From assembly GCA_963607765.1 (NCBI GenBank), contig CAVDDT010000005.1:4227-68226 (forward strand): a DNA stretch of 64,000 bases, in the 5' to 3' direction. The DNA comes from Colivicinus sp963607765. Its GTDB lineage: Bacteria > Bacillota_I > Bacilli_A > Erysipelotrichales > Erysipelotrichaceae. This document shows, piece after piece, positions 23,583-31,727 of this stretch. A program made the position numbers and the translations under genes. Below the pieces are notes generated by a model. It did no database searches and was not told the origin of the DNA. It saw only the letters and a program-made list of their open reading frames with translations. Each line of letters opens with the position of its first letter. Position 1 is the first letter of the stretch.

Positions 23583-24965
23583 ATGAAAAAGTTTTTAAAG
23601 GTGCTTCTTTGTTTATCACTTTTAGCGTGTAGTGCTTGTTCAAGTGGCAAAGAGAAGTCAAACGAGAAAGAGGTTCTTTATTATTCAGCTGATATTCGTA
23701 TTGTAACTAAAGACTTAAAGAGTACAAGTGAATTAACCGATAAGGTTCTTGCAGTACAAAGTAGTTTTGATAAGGAATATTCTGATTATGTTATTGAACA
23801 ATTAAAGAATGAGGGAATAGAACTAAGTGAAGATAATCTTCATTGGTTTACTAACTATTCTGAGATTAAATTTGATATTGATGATGGTTCAATTGACGCT
23901 TGGGTTATTTATGATAATCGTGAGGATACAATTGTTGATTATCGAAATGATTATAATCCTAGCGATTATACAACTCTTGCAACTTACAATATTCCTTATT
24001 ATGAGCAAGAGGAAGCCGATACTTCTGATTATGTTGATTATTTATATAATAAGCCTTTTATGGTAATGCTTAATGGCTTAGATGGATATGGCGAGAATTC
24101 TGTTCACGAGTGGAGTCAATACCGTAATGATGTTAATCATTTGCTAGTGGTAAATCCAGAAAAGAAACATATTTTAATCGTTTCTATTCCAAGAGATTCT
24201 TACATTACAAATATAGTTACTGGCTATAAAGACAAGTTTACGCATTTTTGCCAAAATGGTCCTGATAATCCAGCTAATTCATTGGGTAGCTTGCTTGACG
24301 TAGATATTCCATACTATTGTATGACTTCATTTACTTGGTTTGTTTATGGCATTAATGAACTAGGAGGAGTTAAGGTTGATGTACCTATGGATGGACATTT
24401 AGATATGGATTCTACACGTGATGTAGCTAATCCTCAAACTTATGAGAAAGGTGTTCATAATTTGTATGGTGAGACCGCTTTAGCTCTTGCGAGAAATAGA
24501 AAGTACGATGGCATTGTTAATAATGATCAAGGCCGCATTAGAAACCAAGCTTTAATTTTGAATGGTTTAATTAGCAAAATAGCTAATCATCCATATTTGC
24601 TAAATATGGTAGGTATGAGTTGGCTATTTGATTATCTTTGTGAAAATAATTTCTCTAGTGAAGAAAAGACTACTTTGTTTGCGTTAGCTCAAACTTTTGC
24701 GGATGGTTATACAATTGATAACTATTTCTTGGAGGGAGATGGAAACTTGCATGATAATGGCACTTATTATGTAGATTTATATGATGAAAGTATTGAAATT
24801 GCCAAAGGCAAGATTGAGCTTGTCACAAGTGGCAGTGTTTCAAAAGATAATCCATATTATGATCAAATTATGACTGGTTATATTACCGGTGGTGCAGGTA
24901 CTGAAAGCGATGGCGATAATGGCTATATCGGTACTACATACGATTTATCTACAGTTTTTGAATAA
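23583..24965 (+). CDS. LytR-CpsA-Psr family protein with lipoprotein signal
   Basis: The N-terminus KKFLKVLLCLSLLACSACSSGK has a lipobox, whereas most LCP proteins have an uncleaved membrane anchor. A first domain of about 130 residues is followed by the LCP domain: FMVMLNGLDGYG, HLLVVNPEKKHILIVSIPRDSYI, LGGVKVDVP and LARNRKYDGIVNNDQGRIRNQ, with the Arg/Asp residues that bind polyprenyl pyrophosphate. LCP enzymes attach teichoic acids or capsule to peptidoglycan. GGGGG precedes the ATG. Confidence 0.9.
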   Translation: MKKFLKVLLCLSLLACSACSSGKEKSNEKEVLYYSADIRIVTKDLKSTSELTDKVLAVQSSFDKEYSDYVIEQLKNEGIELSEDNLHWFTNYSEIKFDIDDGSIDAWVIYDNREDTIVDYRNDYNPSDYTTLATYNIPYYEQEEADTSDYVDYLYNKPFMVMLNGLDGYGENSVHEWSQYRNDVNHLLVVNPEKKHILIVSIPRDSYITNIVTGYKDKFTHFCQNGPDNPANSLGSLLDVDIPYYCMTSFTWFVYGINELGGVKVDVPMDGHLDMDSTRDVANPQTYEKGVHNLYGETALALARNRKYDGIVNNDQGRIRNQALILNGLISKIANHPYLLNMVGMSWLFDYLCENNFSSEEKTTLFALAQTFADGYTIDNYFLEGDGNLHDNGTYYVDLYDESIEIAKGKIELVTSGSVSKDNPYYDQIMTGYITGGAGTESDGDNGYIGTTYDLSTVFE

Positions 24966-24988
24966 AAAAGGCGTTAATCGCCTTTTTG
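24965..24988 (+). terminator. Terminator after LCP gene
   Basis: AAAAAGGCG pairs with CGCCTTTTT around TTAAT. The next promoter begins right after the T-run. Confidence 0.85.
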
Positions 24989-24991
24989 TAT

Positions 24992-24997
24992 TATAAT
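24992..24997 (+). promoter_or_regulatory. -10 box of ADA-like gene (leaderless)
   Basis: A perfect TATAAT lies seven bases before ATG 25005. The in-frame ATG at 24996 overlaps this box and so cannot be in the transcript. Confidence 0.65.
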
Positions 24998-25004
24998 GGG
25001 GCAA

Positions 25005-27470
25005 ATGAAATACTATAGTAGCTTATATTTGGATTTGGAAAAGGACATTGTAATTGATTTTTATAAAGATAAAAATAATTATTATTATGTTTTAAGAACT
25101 CCAAATCACAAGACTGGCAATCTTATTTCTAATTTAGCAAAAGTTTGTAAGCTTCCAATTTCGACAGATGATAATGGTTTAAAGATAATTAAGGGCAATG
25201 TGCCTTCTTATATAAACGAGGAAAATAAACGAATTCATATTTTAAAGTTTGCTGGTAAGACGATAGCTGTAATTAATTCTAAGGGTGTAATTATGAGAAG
25301 AGCTACTGTTCCAGCTATTGCGAAGACTTTTATGTCTCAATCAAAGGACTTATCTCTTCCTTTAAACAATGTTTTTGTTAGAACTTATATTGAAGAGGAA
25401 TATAAGTTTCAAACTGATTTGCATACGCATATGAATGCTAATCTTTATCCCGATGTTTTGATTGCGTTAGGCATTTATCATCAAATTAGATATCCTTATT
25501 ACTACATTAAGAAATTGGGCTTAAAGTTAAGTGCTAAGCAATACAATTTTTTAGAAAAACAAAGAAATAAGGTTTCTTTGAAGTTTTCAGATTCTTCTTT
25601 AAAAGGAAAGTATAGGGAAAGAAGAATTGATGATAATACTTTTATTAATTTTGCTGATTTGATATTAAATAATATCAAGGATTCAACATTTAATATTAAT
25701 AAGATTAGAGTTTCGCTGGCTATTTTAAAGGATGGCCAAGCTGTTTTTACTAATTTAGAGAAACTTTATATGTATCGCTATGTTTTTGCTAAGGGAAAAG
25801 AAAGCGATAAGAAAATTGTTTTAAAAAATTTCGATAAACTATTTGATTTAGATATTAGGAATTATTTAAATTCGATGCTTGCTGATGGTGAAAATAATGA
25901 CTATAGAAACAATAGTTTGCTTCAAGATAAATTGTTATGGATTGCTAGAATGTATAGAGATAGTGGCATCAAGTATGTCGAAATTTCTAACACTACTTTA
26001 GTTAAAAATAGTGATGAGCCGATTGATTTCTTAAAAGAAGTTCATTATATTTTGCCGCTAATTGAAAAGGAAACAGGCGTAAGAATCAGATTTTTGGCGG
26101 CTTTAAGAAGAATCCCTTTAACTTTAGTTAAGGATGAAATTACTTCTGACAATTATTTAAGTGAAAATCTAGCGGTTTTAAAGGCTGTGTGCAAGGATCC
26201 TTATGTAGTTGGAAGTGATTTTGTTGGTGAAGAGATTAACGATATTACTGAGCTAAAGCCTATTATTAAGGAACTTGTTGAATATGCTAAAGATGATCCT
26301 GACTTTACTATTAGGATTCATGCAGGAGAGAATGATTCTTTAAAAGATAATGTTTCTAATGCTTTAAAGTGTGTCAAAGATTCCTTAAGTGTTAATCAAA
26401 GAATGCCTCATTTAAGAATTGGACATGGTATTTATACAGCTAACTTAAAGACTAAGAAGGGAAAACAACTGATTAAGGATTTAAAAGACAATGATGTTGT
26501 TTTAGAGTTTCAATTGACTTCTAATGTTCGTTTAAATAATTTGGTTGTTTTGTCCAATCATCCAATAAAAGAATATTTAAGAAATGGCGTTAAGGCAGTG
26601 CAGGGTTCTGATGGCCCTGGTATTTATGGTACCAACTCCCTTGATGAAGAGCTTGCGTTAATTTCAATGTTGAAGCTAAATAAAAGTGATTTAAGCAAGA
26701 TTTGCGATACTGAAAGGGAAATACTTAAAGAAAGCGAAAAGGCTTTTAAACGTAAAAGTATTGCCTTTGACAAGTTATGTAATGGTAGAACCTTTGAGGA
26801 TGCTTTAAAAGAAGAAATTAAAAAGAATGTTTCGGATATTAAGAATATAAAATTAACTATTAAAGATAAATATGATTCTTTTAAAGTATTAAACAATCAG
26901 GTACACGATTTTCCATTAGATAAGCTTCCTATTGTAGTTGCTGGCGGTAGTTTTAGTTCAAATGAAAAAATATCTAAGATGAATAGCTTTGAAAAAAAGA
27001 TGATTGATAATCTTTTAAGAAAACTAAGTCCTAGTAAAGTATTTTTTGTGATTGGGCATAAGCTAAATGCTTATGAAAAATATCTGTGGGAAAATAGAGG
27101 AAATCATGAAGTATACGCTATAGTGCCAAGAGATATTTCAAGCTTTGAAATGAAACGTTTGATAAAGGCTAATATCCCCCTTAGAATATCACCGGAGCTG
27201 CTTGGAAATGGAATCTATAAATCATTTAATTATGAAATTTTTGAAAGAAGGCCTTCTTGTTTAATCGGAATTGATGGCAATCTCTCTTTAGGCAATTTAA
27301 TCCAAGAGGCTAAAAACGGAAAGGCTAAAGCTCTTATATATGTTTCAAATAATTCTTTTGCCTTAAAACAAAAAGCAAACACATTACAAGGATATGTTAA
27401 AATTTATATGAACGATAAAGATGTTCTTATGATGATAAGGGAAATCAAAAAGAAGATTAGGGAATTATAA
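25005..27470 (+). CDS. Adenosine-deaminase-like protein with C-terminal Rossmann-like domain
   Basis: The 821-residue protein has three parts. Residues 1-130 are not recognised. Residues about 135-600 resemble the metal-dependent adenosine/AMP deaminase barrel: HTH at 140-142, HAGE with His 439, GHG with His 474 and the Asp of QGSDGPGIYGT at 536, so the metal set appears complete, though MNANL replaces the usual L-x-G/S after HxH. Residues about 640-821 (VVAGGSFSS, VFFVIGHKLNAYEKYL, PSCLIGIDGNLSLG) look like a nucleotide-binding Rossmann or SLOG-type domain. The stop overlaps the patatin ATG. Substrate and role are unknown. Confidence 0.75.
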   Translation: MKYYSSLYLDLEKDIVIDFYKDKNNYYYVLRTPNHKTGNLISNLAKVCKLPISTDDNGLKIIKGNVPSYINEENKRIHILKFAGKTIAVINSKGVIMRRATVPAIAKTFMSQSKDLSLPLNNVFVRTYIEEEYKFQTDLHTHMNANLYPDVLIALGIYHQIRYPYYYIKKLGLKLSAKQYNFLEKQRNKVSLKFSDSSLKGKYRERRIDDNTFINFADLILNNIKDSTFNINKIRVSLAILKDGQAVFTNLEKLYMYRYVFAKGKESDKKIVLKNFDKLFDLDIRNYLNSMLADGENNDYRNNSLLQDKLLWIARMYRDSGIKYVEISNTTLVKNSDEPIDFLKEVHYILPLIEKETGVRIRFLAALRRIPLTLVKDEITSDNYLSENLAVLKAVCKDPYVVGSDFVGEEINDITELKPIIKELVEYAKDDPDFTIRIHAGENDSLKDNVSNALKCVKDSLSVNQRMPHLRIGHGIYTANLKTKKGKQLIKDLKDNDVVLEFQLTSNVRLNNLVVLSNHPIKEYLRNGVKAVQGSDGPGIYGTNSLDEELALISMLKLNKSDLSKICDTEREILKESEKAFKRKSIAFDKLCNGRTFEDALKEEIKKNVSDIKNIKLTIKDKYDSFKVLNNQVHDFPLDKLPIVVAGGSFSSNEKISKMNSFEKKMIDNLLRKLSPSKVFFVIGHKLNAYEKYLWENRGNHEVYAIVPRDISSFEMKRLIKANIPLRISPELLGNGIYKSFNYEIFERRPSCLIGIDGNLSLGNLIQEAKNGKAKALIYVSNNSFALKQKANTLQGYVKIYMNDKDVLMMIREIKKKIREL

Positions 27471-28375
27471 TGGCTGAATTTAAAAATTTAAATAACTTAA
27501 AAGTTAAGAATTACGATGGAACTATTACCAAAGGCTGTTTGGTGCTAGAAGGTGGCGCATTTAGAGGCATTTATACAGCTGGTGTTTTAGATTATTTTAT
27601 TGAAAATAATCTAAATCTAGATGTTTGCTATGGTGTATCTGCTGGCGCTCTAACGGCTACAAATTATATTGGCGGTTCTTTTGGAAGAAGTGCTCTTTTG
27701 ATACTTGAACATCGTTTCAATAAAAGATATGTTGGTCTTCCCGCTTTAAAAGAATCGGGCAGTTTAGTAGGCTTTAACTTTATGTTTGAGGATTTAGCTA
27801 AAGAATATCCACTTAATGAAAAGAAAGTTTTTAGTGATGATAGAACTTTAAATATTGTCACAACAAATGTTAAAACAGGAGAGGCTAATTATTTTACTAA
27901 CCATATTGATAGGGATACTTTCTATAAGGCTATTAAAGCTAGTGCTAGTATCCCACTTATTTCAAAAATGGTTGAAATTAATGGAAATCTCTATTTAGAT
28001 GGTGGTATAGCTACTAAAATTCCAATCAGAAAAGCATTAGATGACGGCAATAAAAAAATTATTTTTGTAGGTACTAGAGATTCTTCTTATCGAAGAAAAA
28101 CCAATACAAATGAAATCGAATTAGCTAAAGTTGCTTATAGCGAATATCCGGAATTTATTGAAGCTTTTGCCGCTGCCAACGATAATTATAATAAAGACTG
28201 TGATATGATTGATGATTTGGTTATTCAAAAGAAAATATATCGTATTACCCCAAGCAAGCCGGTTACCATTTCTAGATTAGAAAAAGATATTGATAAGTTA
28301 ACTGATTTATATTATTTGGGTTACTTTGATGCAATGAGTAATTTTGATAGTATTATAGAATATCTTAATAGTTAA
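27470..28375 (+). CDS. Patatin-like phospholipase
   Basis: The patatin fold is shown by the oxyanion loop LEGGAFRGIYTAG, the nucleophile GVSAG near residue 54 and the catalytic Asp of YLDGGIATKIP. The Ser-Asp dyad is complete and the length of about 300 residues is usual for cytosolic bacterial patatins that release fatty acids from lipids. A second patatin of the same type is encoded at 54872. The ATG overlaps the stop of the ADA-like gene, so the two proteins are made together. A terminator follows. Confidence 0.92.
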   Translation: MAEFKNLNNLKVKNYDGTITKGCLVLEGGAFRGIYTAGVLDYFIENNLNLDVCYGVSAGALTATNYIGGSFGRSALLILEHRFNKRYVGLPALKESGSLVGFNFMFEDLAKEYPLNEKKVFSDDRTLNIVTTNVKTGEANYFTNHIDRDTFYKAIKASASIPLISKMVEINGNLYLDGGIATKIPIRKALDDGNKKIIFVGTRDSSYRRKTNTNEIELAKVAYSEYPEFIEAFAAANDNYNKDCDMIDDLVIQKKIYRITPSKPVTISRLEKDIDKLTDLYYLGYFDAMSNFDSIIEYLNS

Positions 28376-28390
28376 ATAATTGTGAAAATT

Positions 28391-28428
28391 AAAAGTGCTT
28401 TAGGAATTAACCTTAAGCACTTTTTAAA
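28391..28428 (+). terminator. Terminator after patatin gene
   Basis: AAAAGTGCTT pairs with AAGCACTTTT, with an inner AGG/CCT stem, and a T-run follows. The converging MFS gene ends 49 bases on. Confidence 0.82.
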
Positions 28429-28476
28429 TATAATCTTTTGATTGAAGAAAACATATTTTAATAGTATTGAGAATTT

Positions 28477-29850
28477 TTATAGAACGTTTTCTTCAATATT
28501 CTTTTTTCTTAGATTAACTTGTTTATTAGATTTTCCAATAAAGAAGAATCCAATTATAAAGAATAGAGCTAGACAGCCAATGGCTACGTTGATTGATGGA
28601 ATATTTACACCAAATATTTCAAATACACCACCAGTAGAAATGCCAATCTTCTTTACAATATAGATTACAAATGATCCCAAAAACGAAGCTCCTTTAGCGA
28701 AGATATCATAGATAGCGAAGTATTCACCACTATTGTTTTTTGGAATGATTCTTGAATAATAAGATCTAGATAATGATTGAATAGATCCTTGGAAACATCC
28801 TACGCCAAAGGCCATAATCGCAAATTGCACAAGATTTTGTAAGGTTAAGGCGTAAAGACAAACGATTGTATAGCCAATAATGCATGTTTTAATTAATGTC
28901 ACGGTATGAAATTTTTTAGATAGTTTTGCGAAAGTAAGTGATCCAAAGAAGGCTACAACTTGAGTAAGAAGTAGGAATATAACTTGACCAACTGTATTTA
29001 ATCCTAAGTCTGTTCCAAGATTAATACAGTTATCGATAATCGTTCCAACGCCATCAATATATAAGAAAAATGCGATTAAGAAATACAATACTTTCTTGTC
29101 GGTTTTGGCGATTCTTTTCAATGATGCACCCATCTTCTTAAAAGACCTTTTAACATCGCCCTTAGTATCAGTTGCATAATTTACTTGTTTATAGTTTTTA
29201 AGAAGAGGAACGGTTACAATTAGCCACCAAGCTGCTGTAACAAGAAAGCCCAAGACTCTACCAACAGTAGGAGAAAATACCATTAAATCTTCACTTAGCC
29301 CTCCAGATATAATGTATAGAACAAGAGCTATTAAGAAAGGGATGCATGAGCCTATATAGCCCCAAGCATAACCATATGATGAAACTTCATCAGTTCTTTC
29401 TTCGGTTGTGATGTCGTTAAGCATTGAATCATATGAAGTAAGCGATGCTTGATAAGCGATTTTTGTAAGAATATAGATTCCTAAAAATAAATACCATGAT
29501 TTCGCAAAACCGTTAATTAAACAGCCAATAACGCCAATTGCTACACTTGTTTGAAATACGATTTTTCTTGTGTCTTTGTGATCTGAAATGATACCAATTA
29601 TTGGTCCAACAAAGGCAACGAAGATAGTTACAATTGAAGTGGCTAGAGCCCAATAAGCAGTTGCGTTATCACTAGATATTTGTCCTGCACCAGTTCCAAT
29701 GGCTATTGATTTGAACCAAATTGGAATTAGTGAACAAGCAAGCATTGTGTATGCACTATTTCCTACATCGTACAACACCCAAGAGAACTCTTTCTCATTT
29801 AGTCCTCTAAAAGCCTTTAAATTATTTATTTTTTTAAGTATTTTCCCCAT
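28477..29850 (-). CDS. UMF1/Atg22-type MFS transporter
   Basis: Twelve predicted membrane segments in 457 residues. The N-terminal signature FSWVLYDVGNSAYTMLACSLIPIWF is typical of the UMF1 (Atg22-like) branch of the major facilitator superfamily, and FVGPIIGIISDHKDTRK matches the MFS loop 2-3 motif. The substrate is unknown; amino-acid efflux is known for the eukaryotic relative. The ATG follows AGGAG and is eight bases after the stop of the upstream minus-strand gene, which makes a two-gene operon. Confidence 0.87.
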   Translation of the reverse strand: MGKILKKINNLKAFRGLNEKEFSWVLYDVGNSAYTMLACSLIPIWFKSIAIGTGAGQISSDNATAYWALATSIVTIFVAFVGPIIGIISDHKDTRKIVFQTSVAIGVIGCLINGFAKSWYLFLGIYILTKIAYQASLTSYDSMLNDITTEERTDEVSSYGYAWGYIGSCIPFLIALVLYIISGGLSEDLMVFSPTVGRVLGFLVTAAWWLIVTVPLLKNYKQVNYATDTKGDVKRSFKKMGASLKRIAKTDKKVLYFLIAFFLYIDGVGTIIDNCINLGTDLGLNTVGQVIFLLLTQVVAFFGSLTFAKLSKKFHTVTLIKTCIIGYTIVCLYALTLQNLVQFAIMAFGVGCFQGSIQSLSRSYYSRIIPKNNSGEYFAIYDIFAKGASFLGSFVIYIVKKIGISTGGVFEIFGVNIPSINVAIGCLALFFIIGFFFIGKSNKQVNLRKKNIEENVL

Positions 29851-29858
29851 ATGTGCTC

Positions 29859-30728
29859 CTAATCTTGAAAGTCTTCGACTTTATAATTGCGTTCTTCACT
29901 AAGTGATAAAACAGGAATATTTTTGTAATCTTCTTTAGGACCAAAAGTATGATCGAAGTATTTTGGAAGTTCTATATCATTGTTTAGATATTCTATTAAA
30001 TCATTGGCTAGAATTGGATAATGATTAACTGCTTTATCAAAATATTTGTTTAATCTTAATACAGCATCTGAACATCTTTCATCATTGTTTTCGGTAATAA
30101 GTAAATCCTTAAAACTATCGACATGTGCCAAGTCCATTACGGTATTCAACAAGAAACGCTTTGGCTTACTATTGTCTTTTAAAAGATTTAAATACAATCT
30201 TTGATCAGCTAAAGTTTTATATACAGTTTTTTCATCAATATCACCAAATAGTTCCGAAATATCTTTTGCCATTTGCTTATTTGGCTTCAAAGAAAAAGTC
30301 ACTTTCTTTTTAACTGGATTATAGCCATCTTGTATTAAAAGATAACGGTCAAATTGCGATTCAATCTTATTGTGACTAACTTTGCTTGTTGCTTCCTTGA
30401 TTTCAATGTAACCATGACAATACGAATCTAATGTAAAGTGACAAGTAAAACCTAATAGATAAGATAGTTTAGCATTTCTATCGTTAGTGTTAGATAGATA
30501 ATTTGGTTTAATCTTTTCTAACAAATGACGATAAGAATCTTCATGCATATCACTTCCCATCTGATTAATTGAATTGTGCTTTAAACAATTATAGTAGAAG
30601 AAGATATCGGGTCCATGTACTCCATAGTTGAATATCTCACGATTATTATTTATTATTTCTTTTAGATTATTTGGAAGTGTATTAATACATTTATCGCCAA
30701 ATCTATAATGTGCATAAGTAGTGGGCAT
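29859..30728 (-). CDS. Zinc-dependent phospholipase C family protein
   Basis: The start is placed at ATG 30728 (MPTTYAHYRFGD), the usual N-terminus of this family; an in-frame ATG at 30749 is the alternative. GAGAG lies before 30728. The family pattern of zinc-binding His and Asp is seen in THYRFGD-like residues, NYGVHGPDIFFYY, MGSDMHEDS and LLGFTCHFTLDSYCHGYIE. The 289-residue chain has no signal peptide, unlike secreted clostridial alpha toxin, so a cytosolic hydrolase or a non-toxin role is likely. It is cotranscribed with the MFS gene. Confidence 0.82.
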   Translation of the reverse strand: MPTTYAHYRFGDKCINTLPNNLKEIINNNREIFNYGVHGPDIFFYYNCLKHNSINQMGSDMHEDSYRHLLEKIKPNYLSNTNDRNAKLSYLLGFTCHFTLDSYCHGYIEIKEATSKVSHNKIESQFDRYLLIQDGYNPVKKKVTFSLKPNKQMAKDISELFGDIDEKTVYKTLADQRLYLNLLKDNSKPKRFLLNTVMDLAHVDSFKDLLITENNDERCSDAVLRLNKYFDKAVNHYPILANDLIEYLNNDIELPKYFDHTFGPKEDYKNIPVLSLSEERNYKVEDFQD

Positions 30729-30847
30729 ATAATTCTCTCTTTCATTCATATTTTATAAGATAAAATCGTTAAATAAAAGTAAACGCTTTGTAAAATAGCA
30801 TATTTTCTGTCTTTGAGGTAAAATACTTGACGTATTAGGAGGCAGTT

Positions 30848-31705
30848 ATGGCTTTTGGTGATAGAAAAGATGGGAGATTGTTAAGGGAACTTGATGCGCT
30901 TCATTTTGTGACTGGCGTTCTTTATCCTAACCGTTGTGATAATGAAGCGTTTATTTCTGAAACAATTGATTTGACTAATATTAATGAATATCTAAAAAAG
31001 AAAAATTATGATGGGATTGATTATAAATATAACCTTTTTCAGATCGTTAATACCGCAATATTAAAGACAATTACTTTAAGACCTAAATTAAATAGATTTA
31101 TTGTGAATGGCAATTTTTATCAAAGATATGGAGTTAGTACTTCTTTTGTGATTAAAAAACAATTCAAGGATTCTGGTGAAGAAGCTCTAGCTTTTATTAG
31201 AGCCAAGGATAGTGATAGTATTGATACAATTCATGATGAAATTAAAAGACAAGTAATGGAAGGAAGAAGCGAAAAGAAGGATTCTAGTAGTCAAAGCATG
31301 GATTTCTTTAACAAAATTCCAAGATGTGTAAGCAAGTTTCTTTTACATTTTGTCATGTGGCTTGATAAACATGGCTGGGTGCCAAAGTTTTTAATAGACT
31401 ATGATCCGTATTATTCAAGTTGTGTAATATCTAATCTTGGCTCTGTGAAAATGAAAAGTGGTTATCATCATTTAACTAACTGGGGTACTTGTTCGATGAT
31501 TTTATTAATAGGGCAAATTAAAAAAAGGCCTATGTTTGATGATGAAGGCAATGTTAAAATGATAGAGTCAGTTGACTTGGGCTTAACAATTGATGAAAGA
31601 TTAGCAGATGGCTATTATTATTCAAAGACCATTCAAATATTGAAACACTTATTAGAAAATCCAGAATTGTTAGAAGAAGATTTAAATAAAGAAGTTAATT
31701 TCTAA
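30848..31705 (+). CDS. 2-oxoacid dehydrogenase E2/CAT-like acyltransferase, atypical active site
   Basis: The 285-residue protein has the trimeric CoA-dependent acyltransferase fold: YNLFQIVNTAILKTITLRPKLNRF, then SSCVISNLGSVKMKSGYHH and the end SVDLGLTIDERLADGYYYSK. The last segment corresponds to the catalytic HxxxDG motif of E2 and CAT enzymes, but Glu replaces His. No lipoyl or E3-binding domain is present. AGGAGG precedes the ATG. It is followed by an acyl-CoA ligase 22 bases on, which suggests joint use of an acyl-CoA. Confidence 0.75.
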   Translation: MAFGDRKDGRLLRELDALHFVTGVLYPNRCDNEAFISETIDLTNINEYLKKKNYDGIDYKYNLFQIVNTAILKTITLRPKLNRFIVNGNFYQRYGVSTSFVIKKQFKDSGEEALAFIRAKDSDSIDTIHDEIKRQVMEGRSEKKDSSSQSMDFFNKIPRCVSKFLLHFVMWLDKHGWVPKFLIDYDPYYSSCVISNLGSVKMKSGYHHLTNWGTCSMILLIGQIKKRPMFDDEGNVKMIESVDLGLTIDERLADGYYYSKTIQILKHLLENPELLEEDLNKEVNF

Positions 31706-31727
31706 TTTTGGATAAAGGAGGGGTTAA

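Noticed and set aside
24996..25004. ATG at 24996 as start of the ADA-like gene
   Set aside because: It overlaps the TATAAT at 24992-24997, so it cannot be in the mRNA.
25005..28375. Calling the ADA-patatin pair a proven anti-phage system
   Set aside because: No defence genes are adjacent, the patatin is a common housekeeping type with a paralogue at 54872, and the C-terminal fold is unverified; kept only as a hypothesis.
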